A stretch of 43,996 bases of DNA from the NCBI GenBank assembly GCA_031272965.1, contig JAISSS010000099.1:1-43996 (forward strand), given 5' to 3'. Positions 1-8,727 of the stretch are shown piece by piece. The notes under the pieces are model-generated. The model was not told the origin of the DNA. It saw only the letters and a list, made by a program, of their open reading frames with translations, and ran no database searches. Origin of the DNA: Bacteroidales bacterium. Lineage in GTDB: Bacteria; Bacteroidota; Bacteroidia; Bacteroidales; Prolixibacteraceae. A program made the position numbers and the translations under genes. The stretch's first letter is position 1; every line of letters begins with the position of its first letter.

Positions 1-1211
1 GCAGGCGCGTTCCGCGACATTCCGGGCATACGGTTTTTCCACGATATCGGGCAAGCAGTACGCGGTATTGAATCATGTAGCTGTTTTCTTCCAGCATTTT
101 GAAGAACTGGTTAATCCCCTTGAGGCCGTATGTTTTTGAGCCGTTCCACAGCAGAGCTTTTTCTTCTTCCGTCAGTTCGTTATATGGCCGGTGCAGAGGG
201 AATACATTGTTGGCGCGCAGGATGAAGTTGCGCCGCCAGTTACTCATGCTTTCACTGCGCCAGCAGGCTACGGCGCCTTCATAGACCGACAGCGAGCGGT
301 CGGGGATTATCAGCTCCTCGCTGATGCCGATAACTTTTCCGTGTCCTTCGCAGTGTCGGCAGGCGCCGAGAGGGTTGTTGAAGCTGAACAGATGTTCTGT
401 GGGCTCTTCAAATTCTATTCCGTCAGCTTCGAACCGGCTTGAGAAATATTCTTCTCTTGTTTTTTTGCCCTCCATTATTAACAGGGTACAGGCGCCCTGT
501 CCCTCGAAGAACGCCGTCTGTATTGAATCGGCGATGCGGCTGCGGTTTTGAGGGTCGGGGTCCGGCTGGACGCGGTCAACCACGAGTTTCCAGTCGCCGG
601 AGAGGGAAGCAGGCGCCTGTTTCAGCAGCTCGTCGATGCGGAATATTTCGGTGTCTTTGACCATTCTTGAGAATCCCTGCTGCTGTAACAGTTCGGCTTC
701 TTTGGCGATGCTGCGGCCCATCCGCGGGATTATTGGTGCACATATAACGCACCATGTTTCAGGCGGTAACGCATAGATGAACGCGGTTACATCCTGCACC
801 TGATAGCGGCGGACTTCCTTTCCCGACACGGGGGAGAATGTGCGTCCTATGCGGGCGAAGAGCAGTTCCATATAGTCGTATATTTCTGTGGAGGTGCCAA
901 CGGTTGAGCGCGGGTTGTTGGTACGCACTTTCTGTTCAATAGCTATCGCAGGCGGGATGCCGCGGATAAAATCAACTTCCGGCTTGTTGATGCGGCCCAA
1001 AAATTGCCGCGCATACGAGGACAAGCTTTCCACATACCGCCGCTGTCCTTCGGCATAGAGCGTGTCGAAAGCCAGCGACGATTTGCCGGAGCCTGACAGC
1101 CCTGTAACCACGATAAACCGGTTGCGCGGGATAGTGATGTCAATATTTTGCAGGTTGTTGACCCGCGCACCCTTTATAGAGATACACTTTTCAGGTGTGT
1201 TATTTGTCATT
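1..1211 (-). CDS. uvrA: Excinuclease ABC subunit A (UvrA), N-terminal part, cut by window edge
   Basis: UvrA is the damage-recognition ATPase of nucleotide excision repair; it loads UvrB on distorted DNA. The frame is open from an ATG at 1211 to the window edge (403 codons), so the C-terminal half is missing. The N-terminus reads [17 protein letters not shown], followed by Walker [17 protein letters not shown] and the [16 protein letters not shown] motif, all diagnostic of UvrA. Later come [13 protein letters not shown] and [12 protein letters not shown], which are zinc-binding CxxC pairs. The CxxC pair that in E. coli UvrA lies just before FSFNNP is absent; I recall that Bacteroidota UvrAs often lack it. 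The start overlaps the 3' end of the upstream gene by 12 nt, which suggests co-transcription. The family assignment is secure; whether this is the main UvrA or a paralogue cannot be told from this fragment. Confidence 0.95.
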
Positions 1212-2429
1212 GAAAATATATTTGTCGTATTTGCCGTCCACAATCACTTTTTTCACGGCTTCGAGGTATCCGAAGCCATTGAGCATGTCGGGCAGCAAAT
1301 AGCTGCCTTCGACCCACTCGTTCCACGCATTGACGGTGATGATGCGGGGCTGTAGGGGATGATTGGCGGCGTATTTTTTCGCTTTGAGCAGTAACATGGC
1401 GAAGCTCTCCGGCGTGTTATTGTAATGTACCACATCGTGAAGGCCTTTGGCGGGGAACCGCGGGGTGTCGTCCCATCCTATAGAGACGCAGGGGAACACC
1501 GGCACCTCTAAGAGAGCGTCCATCTGCTCGCGTATTTTCACGGAATTGGCGCCATAAACCACATAGTCTTCGTTGAAGCCACCCATATTATACATGGCAA
1601 TGCTGTTGAAGCCCATGGTCTGGACGTTTTTTACGAAATTGTGGGCGCTCTCGTCCGACATCAGGCTGCCGCCCCCCTGGTTCCACTGTATATGCAGTCC
1701 TGGGAATCCGGCTTTTTTCACCTCGTCGCGGAAGTAGTCAAGCGCCTTGCGGGTCTGCTCGGCGCTGCCCCCGAAGCTCTCCATCAATTTGCCGATGCTG
1801 AAGATGGAAAACACGGGTTCTCCATTGATTTTCATGTAATTAGGCTGCTTAAAATATTGCCGGATAACCCGTTCCACAATAATTTTATAGTTATCCCAAT
1901 CCACTTTGGCGTTCCACAGCAGTGAGCTGTCATCGCCATATCGGTGTACGTTCCAATAGTTTTTGGGGACGTCGTGGTTCGCCCACATGATGTAGAACTG
2001 CATCTTACGGTTATTTCGGGCTTTCAGGAAGCCGTTATTGAGGGCGCTTTCAAGGTAGGGGAATCCGTCATACCAGTACCAGTCATAGACGAAGACGTTG
2101 ACGCCGTGTGAAGTGGCTGCGTCAATCCATCGTTCCACCACTTTCGGGTCGTCGTCAGGTTCGTATCCCCACAGCGGTTCGCGGGGCTGATAATGGCCGG
2201 GGAACCGCGGATTTCCTTTTTTAATAACTTCCCATTCGCCGGGGCCGTCGGCCCACAGATAAGTCCGTCCCAGCGAATCGTCATGGCACGATGGCCACAC
2301 GTAGGCTGCCACATAATAATCGCTCTTTGGCGAGCTGGTGATTTGGGCTGCCGGTTGTGCTGTTACTGTTACCGACAGCACCGCCGCAAGGACTACTGAC
2401 AGGGGTGAAATTCTTATTATTTGATTCAT
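1200..2429 (-). CDS. Secreted glycoside hydrolase family 99-like / WbsX domain protein
   Basis: 409 residues starting with a signal peptide (hydrophobic stretch ending near VTVTAQPA). The mature part begins [11 protein letters not shown] and contains [37 protein letters not shown] and a C-terminal [16 protein letters not shown]. This series is typical of the GH99-like 'WbsX' family (PF14307), TIM-barrel proteins associated with glycan metabolism. The acidic residues in DWYWYDG and WNEWVEG are candidate active-site residues by family analogy. Enzymatic activity is not established for most members. It probably acts in the periplasm or at the cell surface on a glycan. A TACCTTTG promoter element lies upstream and uvrA overlaps its stop codon, so a glycan gene and a DNA-repair gene appear to share a transcript. 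Confidence 0.8.
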   Translation of the reverse strand: MNQIIRISPLSVVLAAVLSVTVTAQPAAQITSSPKSDYYVAAYVWPSCHDDSLGRTYLWADGPGEWEVIKKGNPRFPGHYQPREPLWGYEPDDDPKVVERWIDAATSHGVNVFVYDWYWYDGFPYLESALNNGFLKARNNRKMQFYIMWANHDVPKNYWNVHRYGDDSSLLWNAKVDWDNYKIIVERVIRQYFKQPNYMKINGEPVFSIFSIGKLMESFGGSAEQTRKALDYFRDEVKKAGFPGLHIQWNQGGGSLMSDESAHNFVKNVQTMGFNSIAMYNMGGFNEDYVVYGANSVKIREQMDALLEVPVFPCVSIGWDDTPRFPAKGLHDVVHYNNTPESFAMLLLKAKKYAANHPLQPRIITVNAWNEWVEGSYLLPDMLNGFGYLEAVKKVIVDGKYDKYIFNDK

Positions 2430-2452
2430 ATTGCCATAAAAATTTTCTCATT

Positions 2453-2485
2453 TTTGCAAAGGTACAAAAAAATGTCGTACCTTCG
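2453..2485 (+). promoter_or_regulatory. purB promoter (TTTG -33, TACCTTCG -7)
   Basis: TTTG at 2453-2456 and TACCTTCG at 2478-2485 are separated by 21 bp, close to the Bacteroidota TTTG / TAnnTTTG consensus with one mismatch in the -7. The ATG of purB follows 20 nt later. Confidence 0.6.
2457..2464 (-). promoter_or_regulatory. Bacteroidota -7 element for the GH99-like gene
   Basis: On the minus strand this is TACCTTTG, an exact match to TAnnTTTG, 27 nt before the ATG at 2429. No good TTTG -33 element is seen at the usual spacing. It overlaps the purB promoter region, so the two divergent genes share control DNA. Confidence 0.55.
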
Positions 2486-2505
2486 CGTCTTCAAAATTTA
2501 AAAAT

Positions 2506-3888
2506 ATGATTTTAGACAGACTTACAGCTATTTCTCCTGTTGACGGGCGTTATGGCGAGCAGACCGAATTTCTGCAGGACTATTTTTCGGAGTACGCCTT
2601 AATCAAATACAGAGTACGGGTAGAGGTGGAGTACTTCATTTATTTGAGCGATATGCCTCTGCCGCAGTTGGAAGGGGTAACTGATGAGCAAAAAGCGGAG
2701 TTGCGGAAGCTCTATGAGAGCTTTTCGCTTGACGCAGCCCGGCGCATCAAGGACATCGAAAAGACCACCAACCATGATGTCAAAGCGGTGGAATATTTCC
2801 TGCGGGAGGAATTTGACCGTCTGAACATGCAAAAGTACAAAGAATTTATTCACTTTGGCTTAACATCGCAGGACATTAACAATACAGCTATTCCATTGGC
2901 CATTCAAACGTTTATCAATAACGATTTCCGGGAACTCCTCTTCGAACTGATGGATGTGCTTGAGGAGTTAATCGTAAAGTGGGAACGTATTCCCATGTTG
3001 GCGCATACGCACGGTCAGCCCGCATCACCCACTTTGCTCGGTAAGGAAATTATGGTCTTCTACTATCGACTCAATGAGCAGGTGCAGTGGTTGTATGAGC
3101 AACGTATAGATGCCAAGTTTAGTGGCGCTGTAGGCGGCATGAATGCTCACTACCTTGCTTATCCAGATATTGACTGGCTGGACGTGACGCATGACTTCAT
3201 GGGGAGACTCGGTTTGCATTTGTCGTATGTTACCACACAGGTATCCCCATATGATAGCCATGCAGTGGTATTTGACAACATGAAGCGGATTAATACGATA
3301 CTGCTTGACTTCTGCCGTGATATGTGGCTGTATATTTCCATGGGCTATTTCCGTCAGGTAATCAAGGAGGACGAGGTCGGCTCGTCGGCTATGCCGCATA
3401 AGATTAATCCCATAGACTTTGAAAATGCGGAGGGAAATATTGGCGTTGCCAATGCCATATTTGCGCATTTGTCGGCTAAGTTGCCCGTTTCACGCCTGCA
3501 ACGCGACCTGACCGATTCGACGGTTATCCGCAATGTCGGGGTGCCGTTTGCACATACCGTTATCGCCATCCGCTCGTTTATTAAGGGCATGAGAAAAGTC
3601 GTGGTTGATGAGCAGGCTATCCATGACGACCTCGAAAAGAACTGGGTAGTAGTGGCCGAAGGCATCCAGACGTTACTGCGTCGCGAAGGATACCCCAATC
3701 CCTACGAGGCGCTGAAGAAGTTGACGCGCACCAATGAGAAGATTGGCCGAGAAGACATAGCCAGGTTCATTGATTCTCTTGACGTATCCGACGAGCTGAA
3801 AGCGAAACTTAAAGCTATAACTCCGTTTAATTATTTCGGGCTTATTCGTGAGCTCGATGAAGTGAGCAGATTCGATAAATTCTATTAA
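2506..3888 (+). CDS. purB: Adenylosuccinate lyase
   Basis: Cytosolic enzyme of purine biosynthesis that removes fumarate from SAICAR and from adenylosuccinate. 460 residues, the length of E. coli-type PurB. It begins LTAISPVDGRYG, has FGLTSQDINNTA near residue 117, the THGQPASPT segment with the conserved His (about 169), and the fumarase/aspartase-superfamily signature SSAMPHKINPIDFENAEGN (about 293-311) containing the flexible catalytic serine loop. The ABC exporter begins 2 nt after the stop, so the two genes are probably one transcript. The start is supported by the promoter immediately upstream. Confidence 0.97.
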   Translation: MILDRLTAISPVDGRYGEQTEFLQDYFSEYALIKYRVRVEVEYFIYLSDMPLPQLEGVTDEQKAELRKLYESFSLDAARRIKDIEKTTNHDVKAVEYFLREEFDRLNMQKYKEFIHFGLTSQDINNTAIPLAIQTFINNDFRELLFELMDVLEELIVKWERIPMLAHTHGQPASPTLLGKEIMVFYYRLNEQVQWLYEQRIDAKFSGAVGGMNAHYLAYPDIDWLDVTHDFMGRLGLHLSYVTTQVSPYDSHAVVFDNMKRINTILLDFCRDMWLYISMGYFRQVIKEDEVGSSAMPHKINPIDFENAEGNIGVANAIFAHLSAKLPVSRLQRDLTDSTVIRNVGVPFAHTVIAIRSFIKGMRKVVVDEQAIHDDLEKNWVVVAEGIQTLLRREGYPNPYEALKKLTRTNEKIGREDIARFIDSLDVSDELKAKLKAITPFNYFGLIRELDEVSRFDKFY

Positions 3889-3889
3889 T

Positions 3890-5713
3890 ATGAGAGAGAT
3901 ACGGGCACTTTTCCGGCGCTTTTTGAAGCCTTACCGGACGAGCATCGTTATGAACATTGTCTATAATTTTTTGTCGGCGCTGTTCGGTGTGTTCTCCTTT
4001 GCGGCTTTAATTCCGGTGCTGGGGATACTCTTTAAGACCGAGAGTGTTGTGCCGGAAGCCTGCCCGTGGTGGCCGCTTGACATCGAGACGCTCAAGCACA
4101 ATCTCTCATATTTGGTATCGTATATCATTGAGCGCAACGGCGACGTTAATGCCCTGATATTCATCGGGCTGTTTTTGCTGCTTATGACGCTGCTCAAAGT
4201 GGGGTTTGCCTATTTAGCCAGCCGCACTACCGTAACAATCCGTAATGGTGTGGTGTTAGACATCCGGCGGAAGCTGTATCGCAAGATGCTGTCGCTGCCG
4301 CTCGGATTCTTCACTGATGAGCGGAAGGGGGACCTTCTTGCCCGCATGACCGGCGACGTCCTCGAAATTGAGAACTCAATTATGAGCTCGCTTGACATGC
4401 TTTTCAAGAACCCTATTATCATCCTCGCCTCGCTTGTTACGATGATTATCCTGAGCTGGCAGCTGACCCTGTTCGTATTCCTGATGTTGCCTGTTAGCGG
4501 CCTGCTGATAGGACGAATCGGGAAGAGCCTGAAGAAGCAGTCGCGGGCAGGGCAAACCAAGCAGGGCGAAATAGTGTCGATTCTTGATGAGGACATCACC
4601 GGTCTGCGCGTTATAAAGGCCTTCACTGCCGAGCCGAAAGCTATTGAACGTTTCGACCGCGAGAGCTTCCGGTACCGGAAAATTATGAACCATCTGATGA
4701 ATCGTTATTTTCTGGCCCATCCGGTGAGCGAATTTCTGGGGACGGCAGTAATCCTCATCGTGCTCTGGTATGGTGGTCGACTGATTCTGAGCGGCAACTC
4801 GGCCCTCGCCCCGGAAGCCTTCATCGGCTACCTGACCTTCTTCTACACTATCATCAATCCCGCGAAAGCCCTCTCTACCGCATGGTATAGCGTGGAAAAA
4901 GGAATGGCCTCCATAGAACGCATCGATAAAATCCTGCTTCAGGATAACCCGATTACCGAAAAACCGGATGCTATTCAGCAGCCTGATTTCAAGCAGTGCA
5001 TTAGGTTTAATGATGTAAGTTTCTGTTACGAAAATGATTATGTGCTAAATAACATCTGCCTGACGATAAAAAAAGGGCAGACCGTAGCGTTTGTGGGCAA
5101 ATCCGGCGCTGGCAAGTCAACTCTCGTTGACCTGTTGCCCCGTTTTTGGGATGTAACTACAGGTAGCATTACGATTGACGGCATCGACATTCGCGACATG
5201 AGCATACACGGCTTGCGCAATCTGATGGGTAACGTCAATCAGGAACCTATTCTGTTTAATGACACGTTCTTCAACAATATCGCTTTTGGCGTTTCGCATA
5301 CCACCGAAGAGGCCGTGATTAGCGCGGCACAAATCGCGAATGCGCACGACTTTATCATGGCCTCCGCCAACGGCTACCAGACGAATATCGGCGACCGAGG
5401 CGACAAGCTGTCGGGGGGCCAGAAACAGCGCATCTCTATTGCCCGCGCAATCTTGAAGAATCCGCCTGTATTGATACTTGACGAGGCCACCTCTGCGCTC
5501 GACACCGAATCGGAGCGGTTGGTGCAGGATGCCCTCGACAGGCTGATGCAGAACCGCACCTCGTTAGTCATTGCCCACCGCTTGTCAACCATTCGGAACG
5601 CCGACCTGATTTGCGTTCTCGACAGTGGCCGGATAGTAGAGACCGGTACGCATGATGAGCTCATGTCCCAAAAAGGCAGCTACTTCCGCTTGCAGTCCAT
5701 GCAGTCGTTCTGA
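3890..5713 (+). CDS. MsbA-type ABC exporter (fused membrane and ATPase domains)
   Basis: 607-residue half-transporter. The N-terminal 330 residues hold hydrophobic spans of an ABC type-1 exporter membrane domain. The C-terminal ATPase has Walker A GKSGAGKST (about 402-409), ABC signature LSGGQKQR (about 506-513), Walker B VLILDEATSALD (about 525-536) and the H-loop VIAHRLST. This is the architecture of MsbA, the inner-membrane lipid A-core flippase, but closely similar exporters move drugs or peptides, so the substrate is inferred. It sits 2 nt after purB. Its stop is only 2 nt from the stop of convergent aroQ, leaving no room for a separate terminator. Confidence 0.9.
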   Translation: MREIRALFRRFLKPYRTSIVMNIVYNFLSALFGVFSFAALIPVLGILFKTESVVPEACPWWPLDIETLKHNLSYLVSYIIERNGDVNALIFIGLFLLLMTLLKVGFAYLASRTTVTIRNGVVLDIRRKLYRKMLSLPLGFFTDERKGDLLARMTGDVLEIENSIMSSLDMLFKNPIIILASLVTMIILSWQLTLFVFLMLPVSGLLIGRIGKSLKKQSRAGQTKQGEIVSILDEDITGLRVIKAFTAEPKAIERFDRESFRYRKIMNHLMNRYFLAHPVSEFLGTAVILIVLWYGGRLILSGNSALAPEAFIGYLTFFYTIINPAKALSTAWYSVEKGMASIERIDKILLQDNPITEKPDAIQQPDFKQCIRFNDVSFCYENDYVLNNICLTIKKGQTVAFVGKSGAGKSTLVDLLPRFWDVTTGSITIDGIDIRDMSIHGLRNLMGNVNQEPILFNDTFFNNIAFGVSHTTEEAVISAAQIANAHDFIMASANGYQTNIGDRGDKLSGGQKQRISIARAILKNPPVLILDEATSALDTESERLVQDALDRLMQNRTSLVIAHRLSTIRNADLICVLDSGRIVETGTHDELMSQKGSYFRLQSMQSF

Positions 5714-5715
5714 GC

Positions 5716-6135
5716 TTATTTCAGCAGGCTCTCGATTCCCAGCCTGTAAGAATCGAGGCCGAATCCCATGATGCTGCCCCGACATACCGGCCCTATCATC
5801 GAAGAGTGGCGGAAGTTCTCGCGGGTCAGGATATTGGATATGTGAACCTCCACCACTGGTGTGGTGATGGCGGCAATGGCGTCGCGGATGGCGACGGAGG
5901 TGTGCGTGTAGGCGCCGGCGTTCAGTATTATGCCGTCATACGAGTAGCCGGTTTGGTGCAGTTTGTTGATAATCTCCCCTTCCACATTGGATTGGAAGTA
6001 TTCAAGTTCAATATTTGGATAACGTTTTCTTAACGTATCATAATAATTCAGAAAGTCAGTATCTCCATAGATACCCTTTTCCCGCTTGCCCAACAAGTTT
6101 AAATTAGGGCCATTTAGTAATAAAAATTTTTGCAT
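5716..6135 (-). CDS. aroQ: 3-dehydroquinate dehydratase, type II
   Basis: Third step of the shikimate pathway: dehydration of 3-dehydroquinate, in the cytoplasm as a dodecamer in known members. 139 residues, normal for AroQ. It begins LLNGPNLNLLGKRE; the catalytic Tyr is in GIYG (Y23), the substrate-binding NAGAYTHTS motif lies at 72-80, and the catalytic His is in VEVHISN (H98). It is divergent from xerD and ends 2 nt from the ABC exporter. A minus-strand TACCTTTG at 6248-6255 predicts a leader of about 105 nt containing a structured inverted repeat. Confidence 0.96.
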   Translation of the reverse strand: MQKFLLLNGPNLNLLGKREKGIYGDTDFLNYYDTLRKRYPNIELEYFQSNVEGEIINKLHQTGYSYDGIILNAGAYTHTSVAIRDAIAAITTPVVEVHISNILTRENFRHSSMIGPVCRGSIMGFGLDSYRLGIESLLK

Positions 6136-6160
6136 TTGAGCATTTTTAAAAAAAAAGTTG

Positions 6161-6168
6161 TACCTTTG
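6161..6168 (+). promoter_or_regulatory. -7 element TACCTTTG, likely for xerD
   Basis: An exact TAnnTTTG, with TTTG at 6135-6138 upstream (22-bp spacing, slightly long). Transcription from here would start around 6175 and give a leader of about 115 nt that overlaps the leader of divergent aroQ. Confidence 0.55.
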
Positions 6169-6224
6169 ACCGCTGTTTTAATTGAAACTATGTTGCAGAC
6201 GTTCTGCATGAGTTCAATGGCGGT
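6169..6224. repeat. Nested inverted repeat in the aroQ-xerD divergent region
   Basis: Three co-axial complementary arm pairs: ACCGC 6169-6173 with GCGGT 6220-6224; ATTGAAACT 6181-6189 with AGTTCAAT 6211-6218 (one bulged A); GCAGA 6195-6199 with TCTGC 6203-6207 around a 3-nt loop. It begins one base after the xerD -7 element and lies inside both predicted leaders. It could be an RNA hairpin or a protein operator; no known RNA family is recognised. Confidence 0.6.
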
Positions 6225-6247
6225 AGTTTTTTATCTTTAATTCGTTC

Positions 6248-6255
6248 CAAAGGTA
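6248..6255 (-). promoter_or_regulatory. -7 element TACCTTTG on the minus strand, likely for aroQ
   Basis: CAAAGGTA on the plus strand is an exact TAnnTTTG on the minus strand. No -33 TTTG is visible at normal spacing. Predicted transcription from about 6242 runs leftward through the nested inverted repeat into aroQ. Confidence 0.5.
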
Positions 6256-6291
6256 AAAAATTTTTGAATTGGATGATTAAAAATTTTAAGT

Positions 6292-7191
6292 ATGAAATGG
6301 GATGACAGTAAGAAGGGCTTCGAAACCTATCTGGAGTTGGAGAGAAATCTGACGCCCAATTCGAGGATGGCCTATTCAAACGACATTGCCAAGTTGATGA
6401 CATTTTTTGGGGAGGAATTTGACAGGTTGTCTCCCGAGAAGGTGAAAATCAACCATTTGCGGTTGTTTGTTGCTTACCTGAATGAGCGGAATGTGTCGGT
6501 CCGGACCCAGGCTCGGACAATCTCCAGCATCAAGTCTTTTTTCAAGTACATGTTGCTGAGTGGCAACATCGACAGCGACCCTACCGTGCTGCTGGAAGCG
6601 CCGAAGATAGGCCGCAAGCTGCCTGACGTGCTGACAATTGAAGAAATCGACTTGCTGATACGCAGTGTCGATATGTCCAAAATCGAGGGGCAGCGGAACC
6701 GCGCCATACTCGAAACGCTGTACAGTTGCGGGCTGCGGGTGTCCGAGCTGGTCGGGCTACGACTGTCCAGCTTGTTTCTTGACCAGGGATTTATTAAAAT
6801 CGAGGGGAAGGGCGATAAGGAGCGCTTAGTACCGGTGAGCAAGAAGGCGATAGAGGAGATAACCCTGTATTGTAACGGGTATCGAAAGGGGCTGCCCATC
6901 AGCAGCAAAAACGAGGATATCCTGTTCCTGAACCGCCGTGGAGACCCGTTGAGTCGGGTGATGATTTTTACCATCATCAAGGCGCTGGCAAAAAAGGCGG
7001 GTCTGACCAAGAAAATCAGCCCCCACACGTTCCGCCATTCCTTTGCCACGCATCTGATTGCCGGTGGCGCCGACCTGCGGGCAGTGCAGGAACTGCTCGG
7101 CCATGAATCAATCCTGACCACCGAAATCTATACCCATCTTGACAGGGGGTATTTGAAAGAGACTATCGCGCAGTACCATCCCCGTTCCTGA
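6292..7191 (+). CDS. xerD: Site-specific tyrosine recombinase XerD
   Basis: 299 residues, the usual Xer length. An N-terminal SAM-like core-binding domain (about 1-100) precedes the catalytic domain. The tyrosine-recombinase residues are visible: Arg in YSCGLRVSEL (R149), Lys in EGKGDKERLVP (K173), His and Arg in SPHTFRHSFATH (H245, R248), His in LLGHESI (H271) and nucleophile Tyr in TTEIYTHLD (Y280). XerC/XerD resolve chromosome dimers at dif. The XerD call rests on overall similarity and on the aroQ neighbourhood, which I recall as common in Bacteroides. Nothing suggests a mobile integrase. The stop codon lies in a small TCCCCG/CGGGGA stem shared with convergent rsmF. Confidence 0.9.
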   Translation: MKWDDSKKGFETYLELERNLTPNSRMAYSNDIAKLMTFFGEEFDRLSPEKVKINHLRLFVAYLNERNVSVRTQARTISSIKSFFKYMLLSGNIDSDPTVLLEAPKIGRKLPDVLTIEEIDLLIRSVDMSKIEGQRNRAILETLYSCGLRVSELVGLRLSSLFLDQGFIKIEGKGDKERLVPVSKKAIEEITLYCNGYRKGLPISSKNEDILFLNRRGDPLSRVMIFTIIKALAKKAGLTKKISPHTFRHSFATHLIAGGADLRAVQELLGHESILTTEIYTHLDRGYLKETIAQYHPRS

Positions 7192-7216
7192 AGCGGGGAA
7201 TGTGTTATCATCGGTT

Positions 7217-8545
7217 TCACGTCTTTCTCAGCCGCAGGTTCTGTGGGTAGTAGTTGTTGGCGCGGGCGCCGATGTGTTTTATAAATCCCAGCGGGATGTT
7301 CTGAAATGTGGCGATATTCCAGCCTTTGGATGGGGGCAGTTCCGGCGTCTCCCGTGCGAGGTATTTTAGCGCTGACGGCAGCGACAGTGCGGTAGTTGGG
7401 AAGGCGTCGCGGCAGAGCGCCTGCGACATGGCGGCGGCGTGGGAGGGGGCGAGTTCGCGTCCGGCCTGCTGGCCCGCTTCCGTACCTGCCCTGACCACAC
7501 GGATGCTTTCGCTAAGGCGCAGAAACTCATGCAGCCATGTCGATGGGATAAACCGTACTGCATCATGCTGCTTAAAGAACACATATCTATCTGGGGCGTC
7601 AATCCATATTGGGGGAGAGGCGCGTTGCAGCTGTGTACGGCAGCGGCGGGGTGTTATGTCCGTCCCGGCGGTTTTGTGGAGCAGCGACAGGAAGAATCCT
7701 TCCCCCCTTACGCGGTGTGGCAGAAACTGGTAGCAGTAAATACCTTTATATTCTGTTTCTTCCACACCCCATTCTGTCGCTATCGGGATTCGGCAACTCT
7801 CGAAGGTTGTCTGTGTGCCGAGCCATGCGAGATTTTCCTCATTTTCGGCGGGGTTGAAAGTACAGGTGCTGTAAATCAGAAAGCCCCCGCTTTTGAGGCA
7901 TGGCCATATTTCGGTGAGGATACGCCGTTGTCGCGCCGCACATAAGGCTGCATTGGCAGGCGACCACTCCATTGCCGCATCCGGTGTGCGGCGGAAAAGT
8001 CCTTCTCCCGAACATGGCGCATCGACGGCGATGACGTCGAACAGTACGCCTGCCCGTGCAAATCCTGCCGCCGAGTCATTAGTTACCAGCGTTGCAGGAT
8101 GCCCCCATTTCAACATGTTTTCAGCAAGCGGCGCTATGCGCGAATGGATGGTGTCATTTGACACTAACATGTCATCCGGCCTCATCCGGCTTGCAAGATG
8201 TGTGGATTTCCCCCCGGGCGCGGCGCACAGGTCAAGCAGCAGACGCGGATGTTCAGCCGGAATCATCCCGAATGCCTGTTCGAGGAACATAGAGCTGGCT
8301 TCCTGAACATAGTAGGCCCCTGCATGCCACAACGGGTCAAGCGCAAACACAGGACGCTCTTTGAGAAAGCGTCCCGCTTTGCACCATCGTACTGCCTCGC
8401 CCTCTGTAAATGTCGGCGTCGCCTGCTTCGCGGGATTATGCCGTACTGCTGTTACAGGTTCCGCATCCATCCCCGCCATAAAATCTTCATAATCAGCAAA
8501 TTGATGCCTTATCCTTTTTGTAAATTCTGTTGGCCAATTATTCAT
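7217..8545 (-). CDS. 16S rRNA cytosine-C5 methyltransferase, RsmF/RsmB (NOL1/NOP2/Sun) family
   Basis: SAM-dependent m5C methyltransferase acting on ribosomal RNA in the cytoplasm. SAM-binding motif I is DLCAAPGGKSTHLAS (about residues 105-119). Motif IV, DAPCSGEGLF, and motif VI, YSTCTFNPAENEENL, carry the two conserved cysteines (PC and TC). The C-terminal part, about 150 residues, looks like the RsmF-type RNA-binding extension. I place the start at the ATG at 8545 (442 residues, MNNWPTEF). The ATG at 8575 adds ten residues but sits inside a promoter element (8573-8580). The exact target base, C1407 in E. coli RsmF, is inferred only. Confidence 0.9.
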   Translation of the reverse strand: MNNWPTEFTKRIRHQFADYEDFMAGMDAEPVTAVRHNPAKQATPTFTEGEAVRWCKAGRFLKERPVFALDPLWHAGAYYVQEASSMFLEQAFGMIPAEHPRLLLDLCAAPGGKSTHLASRMRPDDMLVSNDTIHSRIAPLAENMLKWGHPATLVTNDSAAGFARAGVLFDVIAVDAPCSGEGLFRRTPDAAMEWSPANAALCAARQRRILTEIWPCLKSGGFLIYSTCTFNPAENEENLAWLGTQTTFESCRIPIATEWGVEETEYKGIYCYQFLPHRVRGEGFFLSLLHKTAGTDITPRRCRTQLQRASPPIWIDAPDRYVFFKQHDAVRFIPSTWLHEFLRLSESIRVVRAGTEAGQQAGRELAPSHAAAMSQALCRDAFPTTALSLPSALKYLARETPELPPSKGWNIATFQNIPLGFIKHIGARANNYYPQNLRLRKT

Positions 8546-8572
8546 TAATTCTGCCTTTTCAAATTGCGGCTG

Positions 8573-8580
8573 CAAAAATA
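8573..8580 (-). promoter_or_regulatory. -7 element TATTTTTG for the rRNA methyltransferase
   Basis: Minus-strand TATTTTTG, 27 nt before the ATG at 8545. It overlaps the alternative ATG at 8575 and so argues for the shorter protein. No clear -33 element is seen. Confidence 0.45.
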
Positions 8581-8652
8581 CATAACAAATGCAGGCGATT
8601 TGGTATATAAAAGCTAAATATCCATAAATAATGTTATTACGGGCGAAAAATG

Positions 8653-8684
8653 TTTGGCAGTCTTCAAAAAGTTCTCTATCTTTG
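8653..8684 (+). promoter_or_regulatory. Canonical Bacteroidota promoter for the M23 operon
   Basis: TTTG at 8653-8656 and TATCTTTG at 8677-8684 are separated by exactly 20 bp, the best-formed promoter in the window. It overlaps an in-frame ATG at 8650, so that ATG cannot be the start; translation should begin at 8728. Confidence 0.75.
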
Positions 8685-8727
8685 CGGCGTCAAAAGTAGT
8701 TTTCAAACATTTAAAACGAAAATTCAA

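Noticed and set aside
6190..6210. ACGTTC motif between aroQ and xerD as a second inverton site
   Set aside because: AACGTT-like cores are short palindromes; no distant partner arm is present.
6292..7191. Phage or conjugative-element integrase, or the inverton recombinase
   Set aside because: Length, N-terminal domain and housekeeping setting fit XerD; no attachment site or mobile genes flank it. A dedicated invertase is expected elsewhere.
8650..8727. Upstream 26-codon extension of the M23 peptidase
   Set aside because: It overlaps a canonical TTTG-20 bp-TATCTTTG promoter, so it is not transcribed in full; the ATG at 8728 gives a normal protein.
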